Source: CAVXFB01 sp963760935 (GTDB taxonomy: Bacteria > Planctomycetota > Planctomycetia > Pirellulales > Thermoguttaceae). Taken from it: DNA of 64,000 nt. The stretch lies in contig CAVXFB010000003.1 of assembly GCA_963760935.1 (NCBI GenBank), positions 1,302,001 to 1,366,000 on the forward strand, in the 5' to 3' direction. Under the pieces are notes generated by a model. It was not told the origin of the DNA. It saw only the letters and a program-made list of their open reading frames with translations, and searched no databases. Shown here piece by piece: positions 30,252 through 41,392 of this stretch (positions are counted from its first letter, which is position 1; the number at the start of each line of letters is the position of its first letter). A program made the position numbers and the translations under genes.

Positions 30252-31601
30252 TCAAAACCTGCGATATCCCCTGAACAAACGATGAAAGGGGCGGGCCAGC
30301 GCGCTGGCTGCCTCGTGCGGCAGAAGCCACAACAGGACGCCAAACACTACCAGCGTGACGCCACCACCGAACAGGAAGATGCCACCGGCCGACACGCCCA
30401 ACGCGCTTCGCAACGTCCAGAAGATACCCGAGGCAAACAGCATGGCGGAAAAGATGAGGAAGTTGGCAGCCGCTAACACGCGGCCACGGTTTTCTATCGG
30501 GCTGTAGTATTGCAGGTAGGATTGCAGGGGCACGTCGTACAGTCCGGCTGTAGTTCCCAGCAGGCACAGCCCCGCGCAGGTCCAGAAGTACTCCCACGGT
30601 TCGGCGGTGCCCAGCCAAGGGACGACAAACAGTACCGACGCGCTGAAGGCGATGCCGATGGCTGACAGCGGTACGATGCCCAGATCGATCTTGCCGGCCG
30701 ACCAGACGCCAGCCAGCACCGCGCCGATGCCGGCTCCCAGCGCGAGTAATCCGAGCAACGGGCCTACATATTGCTCCTGGATGTGCAACTCGGTCGTGCT
30801 GAACAAGTAGACATTGATCTGGCTGATCGCAGCCAGGAACCAGAAGAACGCGCTGCCCAGGGCCACCAGCATTAGACGCCGGTCGGCCGCCAAGAGGGCG
30901 AGATCGTGGAAGGTTTCTTTGACGAGGTTCCAGGGCAAGCGACGGTGCGGATCGGCCGCCGGCCAACGGATGACGACCAGGCTGCCCAACCAGCCGGCAG
31001 CGGCAACACCCAATAGAACTGCGGCGGAAATCCACCAGTGATGAGTTCCCGCCGGCCGGGTAAGTACATAGAGTTCTTCGCCGAGCACACTGCCGACGAC
31101 CGCCGAAAGGATCGTTGCCATGCCCAGCACGCCGTTGGCTGCCGAGATACTCTCGGCGCGGACGACCTCGGGAACGCATCCCGACTTGGCTGGGGCCAAC
31201 AGTGCGCCCTGCACGCCCATCAACGTCAACGTGAAGAACACCAGGGGGACGTTGCTCATCAGGACTGCGCCCATGCCAACGATGATGATCGCAGCCTGGG
31301 CGATCATGCAGCCAACCATCACGGAACGCTTGGCAAATCGATCGGCCAGATATCCCGCGGGGGCGGGCAGCAGCGTGTACGGCAGCACGAAGCAAGCCAG
31401 CCCGACCGACAGCACGAGCCCTTCGTAACCGGGACCCAACAACTTGTAGCCGACGGGAATGACCAACCAGCGGTAGGCGTTATCATTCAGCGACGTGCAG
31501 AAGTAGAGAATCGCCAACCCGATAAAGCTGCGATGCGCCAATCCACTGGCCATGTTGGAGCCATCATCCGGCTGCGTCGGACCGTGGTGGACGGGTTGCA
31601 T
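30252..31601 (-). CDS. MFS transporter (LplT-like)
   Basis: A 449-residue transporter with about twelve helices. The cytoplasmic loop GYLADRFAKRSV matches the MFS signature between helices two and three, and GVQGALLAPAKSG is typical of lysophospholipid-type (LplT) members. ATG at 31601 is chosen; a GTG at 31616 lies upstream. It begins 39 bp after the RND gene and probably shares its transcript. Substrate unknown. Confidence 0.88.
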   Translation of the reverse strand: MQPVHHGPTQPDDGSNMASGLAHRSFIGLAILYFCTSLNDNAYRWLVIPVGYKLLGPGYEGLVLSVGLACFVLPYTLLPAPAGYLADRFAKRSVMVGCMIAQAAIIIVGMGAVLMSNVPLVFFTLTLMGVQGALLAPAKSGCVPEVVRAESISAANGVLGMATILSAVVGSVLGEELYVLTRPAGTHHWWISAAVLLGVAAAGWLGSLVVIRWPAADPHRRLPWNLVKETFHDLALLAADRRLMLVALGSAFFWFLAAISQINVYLFSTTELHIQEQYVGPLLGLLALGAGIGAVLAGVWSAGKIDLGIVPLSAIGIAFSASVLFVVPWLGTAEPWEYFWTCAGLCLLGTTAGLYDVPLQSYLQYYSPIENRGRVLAAANFLIFSAMLFASGIFWTLRSALGVSAGGIFLFGGGVTLVVFGVLLWLLPHEAASALARPFHRLFRGYRRF

Positions 31602-31640
31602 TAAATACCAGCGCACGCCGGCGCCCTTCGTCTTTTCGGT

Positions 31641-34600
31641 TCAATTTGCGGCGGGGGTTCCCGTTCCGTTCGGAAATGCCTTTTCTTGCAGGCTGTCAGT
31701 AGGCAGACCGTGGCCCGGCCGCTTCTCGTACAAGAGCCAGTAGACCGTCGGCACTAACAACAACGTAAAGGCGGTGGAGACCAGCAGACCGAAGATCAAA
31801 GCCCACGCCAAGCCGGAAAAGACCGGATCGAGAGTGATCGGCCAGGCGCCCAACATGGCGGCTCCTGCCGTCAGTACGATCGGCCGGAATCGCACCGCGC
31901 CGCTTTCCAACAGGGCGTCGCGCAGGCTGGCGCCTCGCTGCAGTTGAACGTGGATGAAGTCGATCAGCAAAATGGCGTTCCGGTCGGCAATACCGGCCAA
32001 GGCGATCATCCCGATCATGGCCGTAGCCGTGAAAAAGACCGGATCAGGATAGCCGCCAACGGGCTGGTTCCAAATCGTGTTGAGCAGCCAGAAGCCCGGC
32101 ATTATGCCGATGACCGTCAAGGGGATGGAAACCATCTGGATCAGCGGCATGGTATAGCTGGCAGTTTGCCATACCAAGATAATGTAGATTGCCAGCAAGG
32201 CAGCGCCGAAAGCCAGCCCCAAATCGCGGAACACTTTCAGCGTGATCCGCCATTCACCTTCGCCCCACCACGACACCCAAGTTCCGCCGGGGGTAGGATC
32301 CTCAGCCAAACGCGATTGGAGCGCGAGCACCTCTTCCGGCGGCGCAGAGCCGACGGTTTCGCCGAACACGTAGACCACCCGTCGCAGGTTCTTATGATAA
32401 ATCGTTTGGTCTTCCAGCGTTTTCTCAAACTTCCCCAAGCCACCGATTCGCACGATGTCACCGGCCGAGGTCTTCACACCCAGGTCGCTCAACTTGGCCA
32501 GGTCCGACCGGCTCGCCACCGGCAGCCGCAAGCGGATCTCGAGCGGATTCAATTCTCGCGGCAGATGCAATACGCCTGGGCCGGGGTTTAGGGGCATTTC
32601 TTCGTCCGGCGCATACCCCTCGAGCGCTATTTGGGTCGTCTTGGCAATCGCCTCGGTGCTCACCCCATGCAGCGACGCCTTCTGTTTGTCTACCCGGAAC
32701 ACCCATTTCACTTGGTCCGCTTGCACCGTGTCGTCTACGTCGCCGACGCCCGGCTGCGACTCGAAGAGGCGGCGGACGTGCCGCGCTGCGGCAATCAACT
32801 CCGCATAGCTTTTTTCCGGCCGGCCATAGACTTCGGCCACCAATGTGGCCAGCACCGGCGGTCCGGGCGGCATCTCCACCAACTTGACATTGGCGTGATA
32901 GGCACGAGCGATCTTCTTCAAATCGTTGCGTAGACGCAACAGAATGGCATGGCTTTGCTGCTGGCGATCTTGCTTGGGGATTAGATTCACGCGGATATCG
33001 CCCACATGCTGGCCCCGACGGAGATAATAGTGCCGTACCAGGCCGTTGAAGTCCATGGGCGACGAGGTGCCCGAAAAGGTCAGAATTTCGGTCACTTCCG
33101 GTACGGATTGCAGGTAGCTGGCCAGGGCCTGCAAGGTCGCCTGAGTTTCTTCCAGCGTCGTTCCGGCCGGCATGTCGACGACAATCTGAAACTCATTCTT
33201 ATTGTCGTACGGCAGCATTTTCAATGGCACTAGCCCGGCCAACGGCAGCAATGACGCCAGCACCAGCAGCCCCATCATTGTGGCGATCAGCAACCATCCC
33301 AGCGCGCGCCACCGGAGCAGCGGGCCGAGAATCGCCCGATACATCCGGTAGATCAGGCTCTGCTTTAGATCGAATGGCTCCGCCTCTTTGCCGTATTGGC
33401 CTTTCAGCACGTGATAGCTAAGCCAGGGGGTAATCGTGAAGGCCACAACCATCGACATCAACATGGCCACCGGGACGTTCAGCGCCATGGGCCGCATGTA
33501 GGGACCCATCATGCCGGTGATGAAGAACATGGGTAGGAAAGAAACAATCACCACCAACGTGGCCACGATGATCGGTGGCCGAACCTCGTTGACCGCCGTC
33601 AGCACGGCCCGTATCGGCGGCTCCTTGCGCATGGCGAAATGACGAAAGATATTTTCCACGTCGACGATCGGGTCATCGACTACCAGTCCCAGCGCGAGGA
33701 TCAAGGCAAACAAGGTGACGCGATTGATTGAGTAGCCTGCAAGATAGTTTACCAGGAGTGTCAGGGCGAACGTCAGAGGGACGGCGGTGACGACAATGAT
33801 AGCTTCGCGCCAACCGAGGCTGAACGCGATCAGTCCCACGACGATCACGATGGCCAACCCCAACTCGCGGACCAATTCATTGACTTTGTCGTTGGCCGAC
33901 TCACCGTAGTCGCGCGTGATCAGCAGTTCAACGCCGGTGGGGATCATTTCCGGGCGTAACTGTTCCAGTTTGCGTTGGATCCCTTCTGCGACGGTGACGG
34001 CATTGGTGCCTTTCTTCTTAGCCACGGCAACTGTCACGGCGGGATAGCCGCAGTCGCTCCGCGCTGCCACGCCAGTGTGGGCCGCACCGAAGCAGATGCG
34101 AGTGTAGGTGGACGGCTCGGCGGGCCCGTCTTCCACGCGGGCCACGGCGGCAAGATACACGGGCCTGCCGGCGTCAACACCCACCACCAGCCGCTTGATT
34201 TCGGCGTCACTTTGAAGATAGCCGCCGCTGTTGACGACCATCTCACGGTTGTTGCGGTCGAGGCTGCCGGCGGAGACATTGAAGTTGGCGCCGCGGAGGA
34301 CGTTGACAACCTCCAGTGGTGTAATGCCATGCGCCGCCAGACTGTCAGTATCCAGCCAGATGGATATCTGCCGCGGGCGCCCGCCGATGATGCTCGTCTC
34401 GCCGGTATCAGGGACCGATTGCAGGGCGATCTCGACCTGCTCGGCAATGCGCCGCAGCACGTCGTCGCCATAGCGGTTGCTCCACAGTGTCACGTCGACA
34501 ATCGGCACGTCGTTGATGCCCTTCGGCTTGACTACCCAGCCCGTCACGCCCGGCGGGATCTGATCGGTATTCATCGCGATCTTGTTGTAGAGCTTCACCA

Positions 34601-34961
34601 GGCTGTCTTCGCGGTTCTCGCCTACATAGAAGCGGACCGTAACGATTGCCTGGCCCGGACGCGACATGGAATAGACATACTCGACACCGTCGATCTGATA
34701 GAGCAGCCGCTCCAGCCGCGTCGATACTTGTTGTTCGACCTCCTCGGCGCTGGCACCGGGCACTTGCACTAGAACGTCGGCCATCGGCACGACGATTTGC
34801 GGGTCTTCCTCGCGGGGAGTGGTCAACAGGCTGAGCGTCCCCACGGCCAAAGAGATCACGATCAGCAGCACCGACAGGTTGCCGCGCAGGAAGACCTCGA
34901 CGATGCGCGAAACCAAGCTTTCCCTAGCCGTGTCACCGGTTGTCGACGGGGCGTCAGTCAT
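31641..34961 (-). CDS. RND-family efflux pump, inner-membrane transporter
   Basis: A 1106-residue AcrB/CusA-type pump with twelve helices, two large periplasmic loops and the proton-relay helix sequence LALGLVVDDPIVDVENIF. It forms a tripartite complex with the adaptor and TolC-type genes just upstream on the same strand; its ATG overlaps the adaptor stop (ATGA). Substrate class cannot be fixed from sequence alone; hydrophobic compounds or metals are possible. Confidence 0.94.
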   Translation of the reverse strand: MTDAPSTTGDTARESLVSRIVEVFLRGNLSVLLIVISLAVGTLSLLTTPREEDPQIVVPMADVLVQVPGASAEEVEQQVSTRLERLLYQIDGVEYVYSMSRPGQAIVTVRFYVGENREDSLVKLYNKIAMNTDQIPPGVTGWVVKPKGINDVPIVDVTLWSNRYGDDVLRRIAEQVEIALQSVPDTGETSIIGGRPRQISIWLDTDSLAAHGITPLEVVNVLRGANFNVSAGSLDRNNREMVVNSGGYLQSDAEIKRLVVGVDAGRPVYLAAVARVEDGPAEPSTYTRICFGAAHTGVAARSDCGYPAVTVAVAKKKGTNAVTVAEGIQRKLEQLRPEMIPTGVELLITRDYGESANDKVNELVRELGLAIVIVVGLIAFSLGWREAIIVVTAVPLTFALTLLVNYLAGYSINRVTLFALILALGLVVDDPIVDVENIFRHFAMRKEPPIRAVLTAVNEVRPPIIVATLVVIVSFLPMFFITGMMGPYMRPMALNVPVAMLMSMVVAFTITPWLSYHVLKGQYGKEAEPFDLKQSLIYRMYRAILGPLLRWRALGWLLIATMMGLLVLASLLPLAGLVPLKMLPYDNKNEFQIVVDMPAGTTLEETQATLQALASYLQSVPEVTEILTFSGTSSPMDFNGLVRHYYLRRGQHVGDIRVNLIPKQDRQQQSHAILLRLRNDLKKIARAYHANVKLVEMPPGPPVLATLVAEVYGRPEKSYAELIAAARHVRRLFESQPGVGDVDDTVQADQVKWVFRVDKQKASLHGVSTEAIAKTTQIALEGYAPDEEMPLNPGPGVLHLPRELNPLEIRLRLPVASRSDLAKLSDLGVKTSAGDIVRIGGLGKFEKTLEDQTIYHKNLRRVVYVFGETVGSAPPEEVLALQSRLAEDPTPGGTWVSWWGEGEWRITLKVFRDLGLAFGAALLAIYIILVWQTASYTMPLIQMVSIPLTVIGIMPGFWLLNTIWNQPVGGYPDPVFFTATAMIGMIALAGIADRNAILLIDFIHVQLQRGASLRDALLESGAVRFRPIVLTAGAAMLGAWPITLDPVFSGLAWALIFGLLVSTAFTLLLVPTVYWLLYEKRPGHGLPTDSLQEKAFPNGTGTPAAN

Positions 34962-36148
34962 GGCTGGTTGACGCTATCTGTAGAAGGGGATGAAGCAGGC
35001 TTGGCTACGCTGTCGCTCGCATTGAGGCCAGACAGAACTTCGATCCGCTGGCCGTAGCGCCGTCCGGTCCGTACATCGCGCCGCTCCACCATTCCGTGGG
35101 AGTTCACTACATCGACAAAATCCAGTTGGCCCACGTGCTGCACCGCAGCGGATGGCATGACGATGCGCTCGGCGCTGCCGATCGGGAGCAACAGCCTTCC
35201 GAACATGCCCGCGTAAAGACGTGCCGTCTGGTCCGGTGGGAGTACGAGTTTTACCAGGACGGAGCGCGAGGTGACTTGGGCCTCCGGCACGATCTCGCGG
35301 ACCTTACCAGTGGTGGCCAGCGATACCGCGTCTACCCGCACAGGCAACTCCATGCCTAACCGCACGTCGCGGGCCTGGTCCTCCCGCACGCTGGCGTGTA
35401 GTTCCAGGTTTTGGGGATTGTGCAATGACAGGAGCATTTTGCCGGGTGCCGCCAGATCTCCGGGGTCGACGAATCGGTTCACCACGAGTCCGCCAGTCTT
35501 GGCCTGGATTCTGGTGTAGGTGAGGGCGACTTTGATCCGTGCGATTTGCTCTTTGGCCCGCTCGGCTTGCGCCTGGGCCACTTCGTAGGCGCCCTTGATC
35601 TGGTCGTATTGTTCTTTGGTGACCGCCTGGCCGGCGTACATCAGCTTGTATCGGTCGTAGTCTTTTTGCCGCACCGTCAGTTCGGCCGTAGCCGCAGTCA
35701 AGGCGGCCTCGGCACCCCGCAGTTCCGCTCGGGTCTCCCGATCATCAAGGGTCAACAAGAGTTGTCCTTCCTCAACCCGGTCGCCTGGACGCACCGCAAC
35801 GTCCAGAACGGTCGCCAGAATCTGGCTTTCCACTTTGTTCAAGTAACGAGGCTGAATCGTGCCTGTGGCTTCCACGGTCTCGATTTCGGGGAGCAAGGTG
35901 ACTGTCACCAACTCCCGCCCCTCAGCCGACACACCGGACACGGGAACCGTGCCGGGTTGGACCTTGGCGTGGAACGCGCCCGACATCCAGGCGATGACCA
36001 GCACCAGCAGCACGGCACCTGCGACTAGGGGCAGCCACCGAACGAGCGAGCGCAATGCATTGAAAGCAGCGAGGGCCGACGTGTGCTGGCCGCTAGGCCG
36101 TGCGGTTCCGTCGGGTCGGTGACCGGAAGTGGAGCATTCGTTCGTCAT
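34958..36148 (-). CDS. RND efflux periplasmic adaptor (membrane fusion protein)
   Basis: A 396-residue HlyD-type adaptor: N-terminal helix (about 40-55), a split lipoyl domain with SQILATVLDVAVRPGDRVEEG, a helical hairpin (about 105-185) and beta-barrel domains ending VDVVNSHGMVERRDV. It bridges the RND pump and the outer-membrane channel. It overlaps the RND start by four bases. Confidence 0.93.
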   Translation of the reverse strand: MTNECSTSGHRPDGTARPSGQHTSALAAFNALRSLVRWLPLVAGAVLLVLVIAWMSGAFHAKVQPGTVPVSGVSAEGRELVTVTLLPEIETVEATGTIQPRYLNKVESQILATVLDVAVRPGDRVEEGQLLLTLDDRETRAELRGAEAALTAATAELTVRQKDYDRYKLMYAGQAVTKEQYDQIKGAYEVAQAQAERAKEQIARIKVALTYTRIQAKTGGLVVNRFVDPGDLAAPGKMLLSLHNPQNLELHASVREDQARDVRLGMELPVRVDAVSLATTGKVREIVPEAQVTSRSVLVKLVLPPDQTARLYAGMFGRLLLPIGSAERIVMPSAAVQHVGQLDFVDVVNSHGMVERRDVRTGRRYGQRIEVLSGLNASDSVAKPASSPSTDSVNQP

Positions 36149-36367
36149 GGCGCACTCGCTTCACTTGCCCCCAACGAGCGAGGGCACGGCCGGTCAAATA
36201 AGCTATGTAAGTATACGGAACGTGTCAATGAAGCACGGCAACGGAGACAGCGATACTCTGGTGGCTCTCAGAAAACCAGTCTCGCCCGTTCAGCGGCGGC
36301 GTGCAGCCGATTCAGGGCCGAGGGACCGAAAACCTCGCAAACGTATAATGACGATTTTGTGGAGGGC

Positions 36368-37798
36368 TCAATAGCAGCCCATCATCTGGTGGAGTCGGCC
36401 GGCGGCCTGTTCCAGAGCGGCGGCGGCGATTTCGACGTCGGCCTGGGCTGTGGTACGCCGCACCTGCGCACGGGAGAGGGCTACCTGCGCATCGACAAGT
36501 TGGGTGATCGTAGCCGTTTGTCCGCGATAGCGCACCTCAATTTCGCGGAGCGATTCTGCGGCCTGTCCGACGGCCCGACCGGTCACCTCGACCCGCTGCT
36601 TGGCATCCTCCAGTTGCAGGTAGCTGCGGCGTACACCCAACTCGATATCCAGCACTAACCGCTGCTCTTGTGCGCGGAGTTCGCCCAGCCTGGCTTGCGC
36701 TTTCCGCACCTCGCTTTGGGTGCGATTGCCATCAAAAAGTGTGAGCTTCACAATGGTGCCGACAAACCAGCTATCGTTGCCGCGGGCGAAATCAGGAGTG
36801 AAGACGTCGTAGTCGGCCGCCAGATCCACCGTAGGACGCTTACCGGCCTCGGCGGCCCGCACGTCGTAACCGGCCGCCTGAATTTGGCGGGACATCCCTG
36901 CCACTTCCGGACGGCGAGATTGTGCCTCCGCCACAACCGCCTCCACATTCTGGACGTGTTCCGACCATGGCGCAGCGGGCACCTCTGCGGGCAGGGCCTG
37001 TTGCGGGATCGAGACGCCGCACACATTTTCCAGCACTGCCCAAGCCAACTGCTGCTGATGACGGGCTGTGATCAGACCCTCTTGGACCTCGGCCAACCGG
37101 ACCTCAACGGTCAGAACATCGGACCTTACGGCCATGCCGGCCCGCTGTTGGACCTTGACCATCTCCAGTTGCCGCTCGACCTGCCGGACGGCATCGGCGC
37201 GAACCGAGAGGAGTTCGCACGCCTGGAAGGTCCGGTAGTATGCTTCGGCGACGCGAAATACTAGCTCGTTCTGCGCCGCGGCCAAGGCATATCTGGCGGC
37301 GCCCTGACCCGCTGCCGCCGCATCGTGCTGAGCTGCCCGCCGCCCACCATCGTAAAGTCGTTGCTGGACGAGCATCTGCGTGTGGAAGTCGTCTACCGGG
37401 CTGGGATGGTTCAGATCGCTGTTGAGGTTGAACCGGCCTTGGTTGAGCTCAAACATGAAAGCGTTGACAGCATTGTTGGTCACCCCAAAGGCTTCGGAGA
37501 TGCCAAGCTGAGGATAGAACTCGGCGCGGGCCCGCGTCAAAATGGCATTAGCGATGCAGATTCGTTGTTCGGCGGTCTGCAAGTCGGGATTGCTTCCCGC
37601 CGCAAGCCGGATCGCATCGGTAAGTGTGAAAACCGGTGCCGGGCTTCCAGGCGCAATCTCCTCAAGCTTTGGCTCGCGGGACGGAGGCGACTCAACGGAC
37701 AGAGCGGTTGGCTGATCCGCAGCAGTCACTATGGAAGCGACCGTCGCAACAAATAAGGCAAACAGCGATGACTTTGGCGAGCGTAGAGGCCGTTTCAT
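36368..37798 (-). CDS. TolC-family outer-membrane efflux channel
   Basis: A 476-residue TolC-like protein with signal peptide (cleavage near TAADQP), then two repeats of long amphipathic helices (LQTAEQRICIANA, RRAAQHDAAAAG, VEMARLAEVQE-like). ATG at 37798 is preceded by AAAGGTGG; the longer ORF from 37933 is not needed. It starts the efflux operon. Between 37799 and 37969 nothing but the divergent promoter region is seen. Confidence 0.9.
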   Translation of the reverse strand: MKRPLRSPKSSLFALFVATVASIVTAADQPTALSVESPPSREPKLEEIAPGSPAPVFTLTDAIRLAAGSNPDLQTAEQRICIANAILTRARAEFYPQLGISEAFGVTNNAVNAFMFELNQGRFNLNSDLNHPSPVDDFHTQMLVQQRLYDGGRRAAQHDAAAAGQGAARYALAAAQNELVFRVAEAYYRTFQACELLSVRADAVRQVERQLEMVKVQQRAGMAVRSDVLTVEVRLAEVQEGLITARHQQQLAWAVLENVCGVSIPQQALPAEVPAAPWSEHVQNVEAVVAEAQSRRPEVAGMSRQIQAAGYDVRAAEAGKRPTVDLAADYDVFTPDFARGNDSWFVGTIVKLTLFDGNRTQSEVRKAQARLGELRAQEQRLVLDIELGVRRSYLQLEDAKQRVEVTGRAVGQAAESLREIEVRYRGQTATITQLVDAQVALSRAQVRRTTAQADVEIAAAALEQAAGRLHQMMGCY

Positions 37799-37969
37799 CT
37801 TACGCCACCTTTCTTGCCTGCCATCCGCGGGAAAAATCGCCATTATTGCCATATCTCTTAAAATCGGCAGAACCGGAAGCTTCGTTAGGTGAAACCTTGA
37901 AGAAGCCTCGCGCACCAAGTGCAACCTCACCACACCGCCAGCGTAGTCTCCTGAATCAGCTCGGTTCCC

Positions 37970-38251
37970 ATGTCACCTCGGAGTGCCATACTGCTTCTCG
38001 ATATTGACGGCGTACTGCTCAGCAATGGCTGGGATCGCACTGGCCAGCAACAGACGGCGCAGAGTTTTGGTCCGGATTATGAAGAGACGAGCGAGCGGCA
38101 TCACTTCACCGTCGCTAACCACTCTGGTGTACTACGCTTTACGGGGGGCTTTGGTCTGCGATCAGGCATTTCCCGATCAGCTTTACATCTGTCATCTGCC
38201 GGCGTATGTTGCGTTTGCACGCCGCCGCCTGATGGTGAAGTAGCGTTATGA
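37970..38251 (+). pseudogene. HAD-hydrolase N-terminal remnant
   Basis: Begins like a HAD phosphatase, with ILLLDIDGVLLSNGW (catalytic DID motif) and GPDYEETSERHH as in a known HAD subgroup, then loses similarity. A neighbouring frame has the likely continuation (TLVYYALRGA, CDQAFPDQLY) but then stops at about 38243. No motif II-IV remains, so this is a fragment. Confidence 0.5.
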
Positions 38252-38266
38252 GGAAAGAGGAAAACG

Positions 38267-39787
38267 GTGTCCAGCGACCAGACAGCGCACAAATCGTCGC
38301 CTCTGCCAAAGTCTGCCGCAGAAAGCCAGGGCGAGGGGGTCGCGTGCGCGCCGACGAACAAGGATCAAGGCGGCAGTTACGGTTGGTTGACACTTGGCCG
38401 ATCGTGGCGGCAACGCATGGCACTCGTGGCTGCCTTGATCCTGCTGGGCGTTGGACTCTATTTTGCCATCCCTTGGCTTGCAAACTACTTTAACCGTGTC
38501 TCGACGGATGATGCGTACGTATCAGGATACGTCACCTACATCGGGCCGCGGATTGCATCGCGCGTCGAGCAAGTTGCTGGTAAACGAGGACGACTGCATA
38601 CACGCCGGCGAGGTGCTGGTGCAGCTCGATCCGCAGCCTTTCCGCTCTGGCGGTCGAACAGGCTAAGGCCAAGCTGCAACTGTCCAGGCAAACCTCGCAC
38701 AAACGCTGGCGGAGATCCGCTCGCAGCTCTGCCACCGTCCGGGCCCGAAGCAGTACCTGGCCCAATCGGCCGATCGACCAACTGCAGATACAAGATCGCA
38801 CGCTGCAAGTCGGCCGTCGCCGAACTGAAACTCGACCAGGCTCAACTCGTGCTGGCCGAAAGAAACTTCGCCCGCAATACCCGACTGCTGCCTGCGGGCG
38901 CGTCTCGCAGGAGGATTATGACCAAGGGATTTCGCGACCTTGAAGGTCGCCCGCGACAAAGTGGGCTCGCAAGCGAGAAGGTGCAGCGGATCCGTGCAGA
39001 GCTGGGACTGCCGCGCAACACTGAGAACCCCACGCAGGTGCCTGCACGACATCGAGCAACGCAACCCGCCGATTCAGGCGGCCCTGTCCAATTGGGCCAC
39101 GTCGCTGATCCAGATCGGCGTGCCGCTGAATGTCGTCGGCTTCAGCGCCGAGGCTTCGAGCACACAGCTCGACAAGTGGATGGCCGACCAAACCTCGTCC
39201 AAGGACGCTCGAATGCGGTCATCGACGATGCTCCGGCGGTGCAGGTGGCGCTGGCCAACGTGAGCCAGGCGGAGGCCGCCTTGGATACGGGCAAAACTGG
39301 ACCTCAGCTACACCGAAATCAAAGCGCCCTTCGACGGGTTCGTCACCAAGCGACACCGTGAATCCCGGCGACTACGCGACGGTCCGGGCAGAACCTGCTG
39401 GCCGTCCAGTCGCTCCGCGACGTGTGGGTCGACGCCAACTTCAAAGAGACGCAACTGCAATATCTGCGGATCGGCATGCCCGTCGATGTTTATGTAGACG
39501 CATATCCCGACAAGGTGTTTCCGGCACGCGTGGCGGGATTCAGCCCGGCAACCGGCGCCCGCTTGTCGATTCTGCCGCCGGAGAACGCGACGGGAAACTT
39601 CGTGAAGGTCGTGCAGCGGTTGCCAGTGCGGATCGAATTCAACGACACCCTTTCCACGGAAACACCGTTGTTCGTGGGACTTTCAGCGGAGCCGGTGGTG
39701 CATTTCAGGGCCCAGCCCTACGGTCCGTACGCTGGCCAGCGTCTGAAGTTGCCCAAGCAGGAACGTCGCCATGCCGCCAACAAGTGA
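38267..39787 (+). pseudogene. emrA: EmrA/HlyD-type adaptor, multiple frameshifts
   Basis: Pieces of one EmrA-like adaptor are spread over three frames: N-terminal helix VAALILLGVGLYFAIPWLA with VSTDDAYVSGYVTYIGPRI, then LVNEDDCIHAGEVLVQLDP, coiled-coil parts (ANLAQTLAEIRSQ), then VNPGDYATV with a clean C-terminal stretch (LRDVWVDANFKETQLQYLR) from 39422. At least five frame changes are needed. GTG at 38267 after AGAGG is the likely start. Either the gene is dead or this part of the sequence is poor. It overlaps emrB by 17 bases. Confidence 0.7.
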
Positions 39788-41392
39788 TGTTTCGGGGCCG
39801 GACGATGGGATGCGGATCGGCCGCCGTCGCTGCCGCGATGGAATCCTTGGTTTGTCGCCTCAGTCGCTTCCCTGGCCGGCTTCATGGAGGTCCTCGATAC
39901 AAGCATTGCGAACGTCGCGTTGCCGCACATCGCCGGTGGGCTGGCCGTCTCGCTGGACGAGAGCACCTGGGTGTTGACGACGTATCTGGTCGCCAACGTC
40001 ATCATCCTGCCGATTTCCGGCTGGATATCCGACACGATCGGCCGCAAACGTTTCTTCATGGCGGCCATCGCCCTGTTCACCGTCAGCTCGGTGTTGTGCG
40101 GCACGGCGCAAAACCTGTCTTCGCTGGTGTTCTATCGGGTGTTGCAGGGATTAGGAGGCGGGGGGCTAGCGCCGGTCGCACTGGCCATCCTTATCGACTC
40201 GTTTCCCGTTCAGAAACGCGGGATGGCCATGTCAATCTACGGAGTCACCGTCCTTGTGGCCCCGATCCTCGGACCTGTTGTGGGCGGATGGATTACTGAC
40301 AACTATACCTGGCGATGGATCTTCTACATCAATCTTCCCGTCGGCATTCTGAGTTTCTTCCTGGTCGGTCTGGTGCTGGAGGAAACCGTGCTCTTGCGAA
40401 ATCTTTCAGAACTGTGGGAGAAGCTTCGGCGGATCGACTACGTTGGGCTTGCCCTTCTGGCCATCGGCCTCGGCTCGCTCGAAGTGGTCTACGATCGAGG
40501 AAATCGCCTGGACTGGTTTGGGTCAAAAATGATCGTGCGGCTTACGGTCATGGCGGTTGTTTCACTAGCGGCCATGGTCGTCTGGGAACTACGGTCTCGC
40601 CGCCCAATTGTGAATTTGCGACTCTACAAGGACCGCAATTTCGCTGCGTGCAGCCTGTTGATGTTCGTCATCTACGCCACGATCTACGGAACGACGGTCC
40701 TGCTACCTCTGATGGTGCAGACGCTGATGAACTATTCGGCCACTGAGGCCGGGTTGATCCTCTCGCCGGGCGGGATTGCCACGATGGCCATCATGCCCCT
40801 GGCCGGCTTGCTCTTGGCCCGCGGCGTCGATGCCCGGTGGCTTATCATGTTCGCGCTGTTGGTTGTCGCCGGAGCATTGTACTGGATGACCGGGTTGACG
40901 TTGGACGTGTCGCCGGGTTACCTGGTCTGGTTGCGCATCGTGCAGACCTTTGCCTTGGGTTTCTTCTTCGTTCCCCTGCAAACGGCCGCCTACCTCTACC
41001 TGCCGCGTGAACAGATCAATAATGCCACCGGTCTGGTCAGCATGCTCCGCAATGAAGGGGCCAGCCTGGGCGTTGCGATTCTGACCACGCTTCTGGCTCG
41101 ACGGGAGCAATTTCACCAAATGCGGCTCGGGTCGCACCTCGATTCACTGAGCCATGCCACGGTCGAGGCGATCCACCAGGCGACCCTCGCGGCCCAGCAG
41201 GCCGGGGCCGACCCGGGACTGGCACACCAACAGGGGATGGCATTGCTCTACAACGTTCTTCAACGCCAATCGACGATGTTGGCCTACCTCGACGCCTTGA
41301 TGGTTTTCAGTCTCATGGCTTTGGCCGTGGTCCCTTTGGTCTTCCTGATGCGCCGCTCGGTAGCCAAGGAGACCGCACTTCAGCCAGCCTAA
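39771..41392 (+). CDS. emrB: DHA2-type MFS multidrug transporter EmrB (frameshifted at N-terminus)
   Basis: A 14-helix drug:proton antiporter. The intact frame from 39884 begins MEVLDTSIANVALPHIAGG, but the same frame reads upstream through PSLPRWNPWFVASVASLAGF, so the real start is earlier, probably ATG at 39771 with a frame change near 39800-39818. Motifs: GWISDTIGRKRFF (signature loop) and LGPVVGGWI (motif C of antiporters). It works with an EmrA adaptor, which is broken here. Confidence 0.88.
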
